From positions 1 to 64,000 of the forward strand of contig QCRZ01000003.1 in the NCBI GenBank assembly GCA_003209225.1: a DNA stretch of 64,000 nt, in the 5' to 3' direction. Below, piece by piece: positions 57,999 through 64,000 of this stretch. Position 1 is the stretch's first letter, and each line of letters opens with the position of its first letter. The position numbers and the translations under genes are program-made. The stretch comes from Pelagibacteraceae bacterium AG-464-B04 (GTDB taxonomy: Bacteria > Pseudomonadota > Alphaproteobacteria > Pelagibacterales > Pelagibacteraceae). The notes beneath the pieces were generated by a model. That model had not been told where the DNA came from. It was given only the letters and a program-made list of their open reading frames with translations, and searched no databases.

Positions 57999-58874
57999 AT
58001 GCTCAAGTGGTTAGAAAAAAATTTACCTAAAATTGTGTTAGCTCCAGCTGTTGGTTTAATTAGCTGGTTTATTTATGGCTTTATTCTTTGGACATTTTAT
58101 ATTTCATTTACAAATTCTAAAATTCTTCCAAAATATGAACTATGGGGTGTTGGGCAATACGTTAAACTTTGGAAAACACATAAATGGCTTATAGCTGTTG
58201 ATAACTTATTAATTTTTACAGTTCTTTTTTTAATTATTTGTATTGTTATAGGAGTTATTCTAGCCATATTTCTTGATCAAAAAATTAGAGCGGAAGGCGT
58301 TCTTAGAACTGTCTATCTCTATCCAATGGCTCTTTCTTTTATTGTCACAGGTACTGCATGGAAATGGATTTTAAATCCAACTTTAGGAATTCAAAAATTA
58401 TTTATTGATATGGGTTTTGAAAACTTCACTTTTGATTGGCTTGTTAACAGAGAAATGGCTATTTATACCATCGTTATAGCTGGCGTTTGGCAATCGTCAG
58501 GATTTGTTATGGCTTTATTTCTTGCTGGCCTTAGATCTATTGATGATGAAATTGTTAAAGCAGCAAAAATCGATGGTGCAAGTTTATTTACCGTATATTG
58601 GAAAATTTTAATTCCTATGATGAGACCAGTATTTTTTACTAGTTTTGTTATTTTGGTACATATATCAATTAAAAGTTATGATTTAATAGTTGCGCTTACT
58701 CAAGGTGGACCTGGTATTTCAACAACTATGCCAGCTCTTTTTATGACGCAAACAGCTTTTCATAAAAGTCAAGTCGCCTTATCTGCTGCAAGTGCCATAA
58801 TGATGTTTATGGCTGTAGCAGCAGTTATTATTCCTTATCTTTATTCAGAATTGAGAAGAGAAAATGTCAGATAA
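57999..58874 (+). CDS. Sugar ABC transporter permease
   Basis: Start taken at MLKWLEK, downstream of the terminator; 'ALRSIDDEIVKAAKIDGASLFTVYWKILIPMMRP'-type EAA loop. Confidence 0.9.
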   Translation: MLKWLEKNLPKIVLAPAVGLISWFIYGFILWTFYISFTNSKILPKYELWGVGQYVKLWKTHKWLIAVDNLLIFTVLFLIICIVIGVILAIFLDQKIRAEGVLRTVYLYPMALSFIVTGTAWKWILNPTLGIQKLFIDMGFENFTFDWLVNREMAIYTIVIAGVWQSSGFVMALFLAGLRSIDDEIVKAAKIDGASLFTVYWKILIPMMRPVFFTSFVILVHISIKSYDLIVALTQGGPGISTTMPALFMTQTAFHKSQVALSAASAIMMFMAVAAVIIPYLYSELRRENVR

Positions 58875-59769
58875 TACTACTATAGCATCATATAAAAGAC
58901 TTGAGGATCGCTCTAAAATAACAAATTTATTATTGAGATGGTTTCTTTATTTTATTTTAATACTTTTTGCTTCTTATTTTATATTTCCATTATATGTCAT
59001 GCTTGTAACAGCATTTAAAACAATGCCAGAAATTAGACAAGGCAATCTTCTTACTTGGCCTAGTCAATTAAATTTTGAATCTTGGGCTGTAGCATGGGGT
59101 GGAAGAGGTTATGGTGCTGGCGATACTTTTTTAAGACCTTATTTTTGGAATTCAATTAAGATGGTTGTTCCAGCAGTATTCTTTTCAACTTTTATAGGTG
59201 CTATGACCGGATATGTTTTAACAAAATGGCGCTTTAAGGGTGATAGTTGGGTTTTTCTATTTTTGTTATTTGGTTGTTTTATACCTTATCAGGCAATACT
59301 CCTTCCAATGGCAAGGACTTTAGGTGTATTAGGTATATCGAACTCTATTTTAGGACTTGTAGTAGTTCATTCTATTTACGGAATACCTTTTACTACTTTG
59401 TTTTTTAGAAATTATTATGTTTCTATTCCCAATGAATTAATTAAGGCAGCTAGAATAGATGGAGCTGGATTTTTTAAAATATTTTTTAAAATACTACTTC
59501 CTATTTCAACACCAATTATAGTTGTAACGGTAATTTGGCAATTCACCCAAATATGGAACGATTTTTTATTTGGAGCTACTTTTTCTTTTGGTGAAGCAGC
59601 ACCAATTCAAGTAGCTTTAAATAACATGGTTTTATCGAGTACCAGCGTTAAAGAATACAATGTTGATATGGCATCAGCAATTATTGCTGGCTTTCCAACT
59701 CTCATTGTTTATGTATTAGCTGGTAAATATTTTATAAGAGGACTTACCTCAGGTGCGGTGAAAGGGTAA
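58864..59769 (+). CDS. Sugar ABC transporter permease
   Basis: 301 aa; 'IPNELIKAARIDGAGFFKIFFKILLPISTPI' EAA loop. Confidence 0.92.
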   Translation: MSDNTTIASYKRLEDRSKITNLLLRWFLYFILILFASYFIFPLYVMLVTAFKTMPEIRQGNLLTWPSQLNFESWAVAWGGRGYGAGDTFLRPYFWNSIKMVVPAVFFSTFIGAMTGYVLTKWRFKGDSWVFLFLLFGCFIPYQAILLPMARTLGVLGISNSILGLVVVHSIYGIPFTTLFFRNYYVSIPNELIKAARIDGAGFFKIFFKILLPISTPIIVVTVIWQFTQIWNDFLFGATFSFGEAAPIQVALNNMVLSSTSVKEYNVDMASAIIAGFPTLIVYVLAGKYFIRGLTSGAVKG

Positions 59770-59770
59770 A

Positions 59771-60871
59771 ATGATAGCATTAAAAATACAAGATCTTTCA
59801 AAAAATTTTGGTAGTACAGAAGTTTTAAAAAAAATCAATTTAAAGATTGATGAAGGAAATTTTTTAGTACTTTTGGGGCCATCAGGATGTGGAAAATCAA
59901 CTTTATTAAATATAATAGCTGGTCTAGAAACTATTGATGAAGGCACAGTTTTTATCGATGATTATGATGTAAGTAAGGTTGAACCTAAAGATAGAAATAT
60001 TGCTATGGTTTTTCAGTCCTATGCACTGTATCCATCAATGAGTGTAAAAGAAAATATGGTTTTTGGTCTTAAACAAGCTAAAGCATCAAAAGAAAAGATT
60101 GAAGAACAGCTAAAAAAATTTTCTAATTTTTTACATGTTGATGAATTATTAAATCGTAAACCTTCACAATTATCCGGCGGACAGAGACAACGTGTTGCGA
60201 TAGGAAGAGCTCTGGTTAGAGAACCTAGAATTTTTTTATTTGATGAACCATTATCAAATTTAGATGCAAAACTAAGAGTTGAAATGAGAAGAGAAATAAA
60301 AAAACTTCATCAAAAATTAAAAACAACAGTGGTTTATGTTACACATGATCAAACCGAGGCGATGAGCTTAGGAACAAATATAGCTATAATGAACCACGGT
60401 ATTATCCAGCAATATGATACTCCAGAAAATATATATAATAAGCCAAATAATACATTTGTTGCTGATTTCATTGGATCTCCACCAATGAATTTGATCAGCG
60501 GTCAATTAGTTAAAGAGGCTAATAAAACTTTATTTATTCCAGAAGGTTCCGGTCAATCAAATAATATTACTATAAAAAATTATAATTTTGTAAAAACACA
60601 AGATGAAAATAGCAAAGATGTTTATTTCGGAATTAGACCAGAGCACATACATTACAAAAAAACAAACGATAATGATATTGAATTTAATTTAAAAACTGAT
60701 CTAAACGAGTATATTGGACACGAACAAATTACAACTTTTAATTATTTCAACCAAGAAGTTTTGGGAAAATTTCCTTCAACTATAAAAATTGAAACAAACA
60801 AAGAGATGAAATTATTTTTTGATTTAAGTCAAATTTCTATTTTTGATAAAAAAACAAATAACAGGATATAA
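59771..60871 (+). CDS. Sugar ABC transporter ATP-binding protein (UgpC/MsmK-like)
   Basis: 366 aa; 'GPSGCGKSTLLNIIAGLE', 'LSGGQRQRVAIGRALVREPRIFLFDEPLSNLDAKLR', C-terminal TOBE. Confidence 0.94.
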   Translation: MIALKIQDLSKNFGSTEVLKKINLKIDEGNFLVLLGPSGCGKSTLLNIIAGLETIDEGTVFIDDYDVSKVEPKDRNIAMVFQSYALYPSMSVKENMVFGLKQAKASKEKIEEQLKKFSNFLHVDELLNRKPSQLSGGQRQRVAIGRALVREPRIFLFDEPLSNLDAKLRVEMRREIKKLHQKLKTTVVYVTHDQTEAMSLGTNIAIMNHGIIQQYDTPENIYNKPNNTFVADFIGSPPMNLISGQLVKEANKTLFIPEGSGQSNNITIKNYNFVKTQDENSKDVYFGIRPEHIHYKKTNDNDIEFNLKTDLNEYIGHEQITTFNYFNQEVLGKFPSTIKIETNKEMKLFFDLSQISIFDKKTNNRI

Positions 60872-61633
60872 ATGAGTGTAAAATATTACGATCTAGAGAA
60901 TAAAAGAATTTTTGTTACTGGTGGAGGATCAGGAATAGGTGCATCAATTGTAGAGCATTTTTGCGAACAAAATTCCGAGGTTTATTTTGTTGATATCAAT
61001 AGAGAAGAATCTAATAAACTGATTTCTGATATTAAAAATAAAAATTTTAAAGTTCCAACTTTTATTAAATGTGATCTTTTAAATATTAAACAACTTCAAA
61101 ATACGATGTCAAAAATTATTTCTGACAAAGGTCCAATAAACATATTAATTAATAACGCGGCAAATGATGAAAGGCACGCAATTGATGATGTTACTGAAGA
61201 ATATTGGAACGAAAGAATGAATATTAATCTAAGACATTATTTCTTCACTGTTCAATCAGTTAAAAAATCAATGATTGAAAACAAAGGAGGTGCAATTGTA
61301 AATATTGGATCAGCATCTTGGATGATTGGACAAGGAGGAATGGCCGCATATACTGCCGCAAAGTCAGGCGTAGTTGGTCTGACAAGATCTTTTGCGAGAG
61401 ACTTAGGGGAATTTAATATTAGAGTTAATTCTGTAGTGCCCGGATGGACTATGACAAAAAGACAAATCGAAAAATGGTTAACTCCTGAATCTGAAAAAGA
61501 ATTAATGAAAAATCAATGTTTAAAACATAAGTTAATGCCTTCTGATATTGCCAAAGCAGTTTTATTTTTCTCATCGGAACAATCCTCTGGTTGCACTAAC
61601 CAATCTTATATAGTTGACAAGGGTTGGTTTTAA
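60872..61633 (+). CDS. SDR family oxidoreductase
   Basis: 253 aa; 'FVTGGGSGIGASIVEHF', 'NNAAND', 'YTAAKSGVVGLTRSFARDLG'. Confidence 0.92.
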   Translation: MSVKYYDLENKRIFVTGGGSGIGASIVEHFCEQNSEVYFVDINREESNKLISDIKNKNFKVPTFIKCDLLNIKQLQNTMSKIISDKGPINILINNAANDERHAIDDVTEEYWNERMNINLRHYFFTVQSVKKSMIENKGGAIVNIGSASWMIGQGGMAAYTAAKSGVVGLTRSFARDLGEFNIRVNSVVPGWTMTKRQIEKWLTPESEKELMKNQCLKHKLMPSDIAKAVLFFSSEQSSGCTNQSYIVDKGWF

Positions 61634-61649
61634 TCAATCTTAATATTTT

Positions 61650-63425
61650 ATGAAAAAAAAAAATTTAAGAAGTAAAGAATGGTTTAATAACCCAAATGAT
61701 CCAGGTCTTACTGCTCTTTATTTAGAGAGATATCTAAACTATGGTTTAAAAAAAGAAGATCTCCAATCTGATAAACCTATAATTGGAATAGCACAATCAG
61801 GTAGTGACCTTTCGCCTTGCAATAGACATTTTCAAACTCTTAGTAAAACTATTAAAGATGGAATAACAGAAGCTGGTGGTGTACCAATGGAATTTCCAAC
61901 GCATCCAATTCAAGAAACTGGTAAAAGGCCAACGGCGGCTTTGGATAGGAATTTGTCTTATCTATCTTTAGTAGAAGTTCTTTATGGTTATCCAATAGAT
62001 GGAGTTATATTAACTACAGGTTGCGATAAAACTACACCTGCTGCTTTAATGGCAGCTGCAACAGTAAACATACCTTCCATTGTTTTATCTGGTGGGCCAA
62101 TGCTAGATGGATCTTATAAAGGCAAAAAAGCTGGTTCGGGTACTATTATATGGGAAGCTAGAAAATTACATGCAAAAGGTGAAATTAATTATGATGAATT
62201 TATGGACATGGCTGCAGCTTCAGCACCTAGTATAGGGCATTGTAATACTATGGGAACAGCATCATCCATGAACTCTATTGCTGAAGCTCTTGGAATGTCT
62301 TTAACAGGAGGTGCAATTATACCGGCACCATATAAGGAGAGAGAAACTATTTCTTTTGAAACCGGAAAAAGAATTGTCGAAATGGTTCATGAAGATCTTA
62401 CACCTTCAAAGATCATGACAAAGGAAGCTTTTGAAAATGCAATTTATGTTGCAAGTGCAATTGGTGCTTCAAGCAATTGTCCACCACACCTCACGGCTAT
62501 TGCAAGACATATGGGAATTGATTTAGATATAGAAAATTGGGAAAAATTGGGACTTGATATTCCTCTACTTGTTAATTGCCAACCAGCTGGAGAACATTTA
62601 ATGGAAGGTTTTTTTAAAGCGGGAGGAATTCCAGCAATCATGCAAGAATTAATGAAAAATAATAAATTACACAAAAATGCTATGACAGTTACTGGCAAAA
62701 CCGTTGAAGAAAATTTAAATATTAAAATTAATATTGACGAAAATGTTATAAAATCATTTAAAAATCCTTTAGTCGAAAAAGCTGGATTTATTGTGATGAA
62801 AAGTAATTTTTTTAATTCTGCAGTTATGAAAACTTCGGTAATAAGCAAAGAATTTAGAAAAAGATATTTATCAAATCCAAAAAATCCAAATATTTTTGAA
62901 GCCAATGCAGTTGTCTTCGAAGGACCAGAAGATTATCATAAAAGAATAAATAATGAAAATTTAAAAATTGATGAGAATTCTATTTTAATAATTAGAGGAT
63001 GTGGGCCAGTTGGATATCCAGGTTCTGCAGAGGTTGTGAACATGCAGCCACCGGACAGGTTATTAAAAAAAGGAATTAATACTCTACCAACACTAGGTGA
63101 TGGTAGACAAAGTGGTACTTCTGAGAGTCCCTCAATTTTAAATGTATCTCCGGAGTCAGCAATTGGCGGTGCATTATTGTTAGTAAATACAGGCGATAAA
63201 ATCAAAGTAGACTTAAACAATAGTAGAATTGATCTATTAATTTCAGATGAAGTAATAGAAAATAGAAGAAAAAATGTTAAAATTCCTAAATTAAAAAATC
63301 AAACTCCATGGCAAGAAATTTCAAGAAGTTTAGTTGGACAATTAGAAACTGGAGCTTGTTTAGAAACAGAATCTGTATATTTAGATATAACTAATACAAA
63401 AGGAATGCCAAGGCACTCACATTAA
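61650..63425 (+). CDS. IlvD/Edd family dehydratase (probable sugar-acid dehydratase)
   Basis: 591 aa; Cys motifs 'SDLSPCNRHF', 'TTGCDKTTPA', 'SIGHCNTMGTASSMNSIAEALGMS'; SDR neighbours and sugar ABC. Confidence 0.9.
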   Translation: MKKKNLRSKEWFNNPNDPGLTALYLERYLNYGLKKEDLQSDKPIIGIAQSGSDLSPCNRHFQTLSKTIKDGITEAGGVPMEFPTHPIQETGKRPTAALDRNLSYLSLVEVLYGYPIDGVILTTGCDKTTPAALMAAATVNIPSIVLSGGPMLDGSYKGKKAGSGTIIWEARKLHAKGEINYDEFMDMAAASAPSIGHCNTMGTASSMNSIAEALGMSLTGGAIIPAPYKERETISFETGKRIVEMVHEDLTPSKIMTKEAFENAIYVASAIGASSNCPPHLTAIARHMGIDLDIENWEKLGLDIPLLVNCQPAGEHLMEGFFKAGGIPAIMQELMKNNKLHKNAMTVTGKTVEENLNIKINIDENVIKSFKNPLVEKAGFIVMKSNFFNSAVMKTSVISKEFRKRYLSNPKNPNIFEANAVVFEGPEDYHKRINNENLKIDENSILIIRGCGPVGYPGSAEVVNMQPPDRLLKKGINTLPTLGDGRQSGTSESPSILNVSPESAIGGALLLVNTGDKIKVDLNNSRIDLLISDEVIENRRKNVKIPKLKNQTPWQEISRSLVGQLETGACLETESVYLDITNTKGMPRHSH

Positions 63426-63436
63426 AAAAACACTAA

Positions 63437-64000
<564 letters not shown>

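Noticed and set aside
62444-63220. Minus-strand ORFs of 153 and 94 aa inside the IlvD/Edd gene
   Set aside because: Shadow ORFs; the plus-strand dehydratase carries all cysteine motifs.

Overview
AT-rich, gene-dense window with short intergenic gaps and almost no RNA or mobile features. Composition, gene content and streamlined organisation are most consistent with a SAR11 / Pelagibacter-like marine alphaproteobacterium (inference, no database search run). Left end: 5'-truncated OafA-like acyltransferase, then the conserved tig-clpP-clpX-lon proteostasis block preceded by tRNA-Leu(UAG). Next: a nucleobase permease, MOSC, GNAT and Gfo/Idh/MocA genes, and a minus-strand omega-aminotransferase / ald / SET-domain / DMGDH-like group. 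Then a taurine-type ABC transporter, DhaL, a ribose-type ABC transporter with unusual extensions, a dipeptide ABC transporter, DhaK, Pta/Ptb, a MetF-like gene, and a sugar ABC / SDR / IlvD-Edd catabolic operon at the right end. The most striking region is a minus-strand gene train, about 42.2 to 30.9 kb. It begins with a divergent microbial rhodopsin: the helix C motif reads D-T-T instead of D-T-E, Thr sits at the spectral tuning site, and helix F has Pro->His. It continues with a flotillin/SPFH protein, an SCP2-like protein, an alpha/beta hydrolase, both subunits of an N,N-dimethylformamidase-like amidohydrolase, a small unknown protein, a Na+/solute symporter, a type III Fe-ADH and an AttM/BlcC-like lactonase. 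This looks like a possible retinal-protein-linked amide/lactone scavenging cluster. Secondary observations: strong hairpins just after all four ABC solute-binding-protein genes, a HupE/UreJ-like gene remnant, and large non-canonical extensions on ABC permeases.
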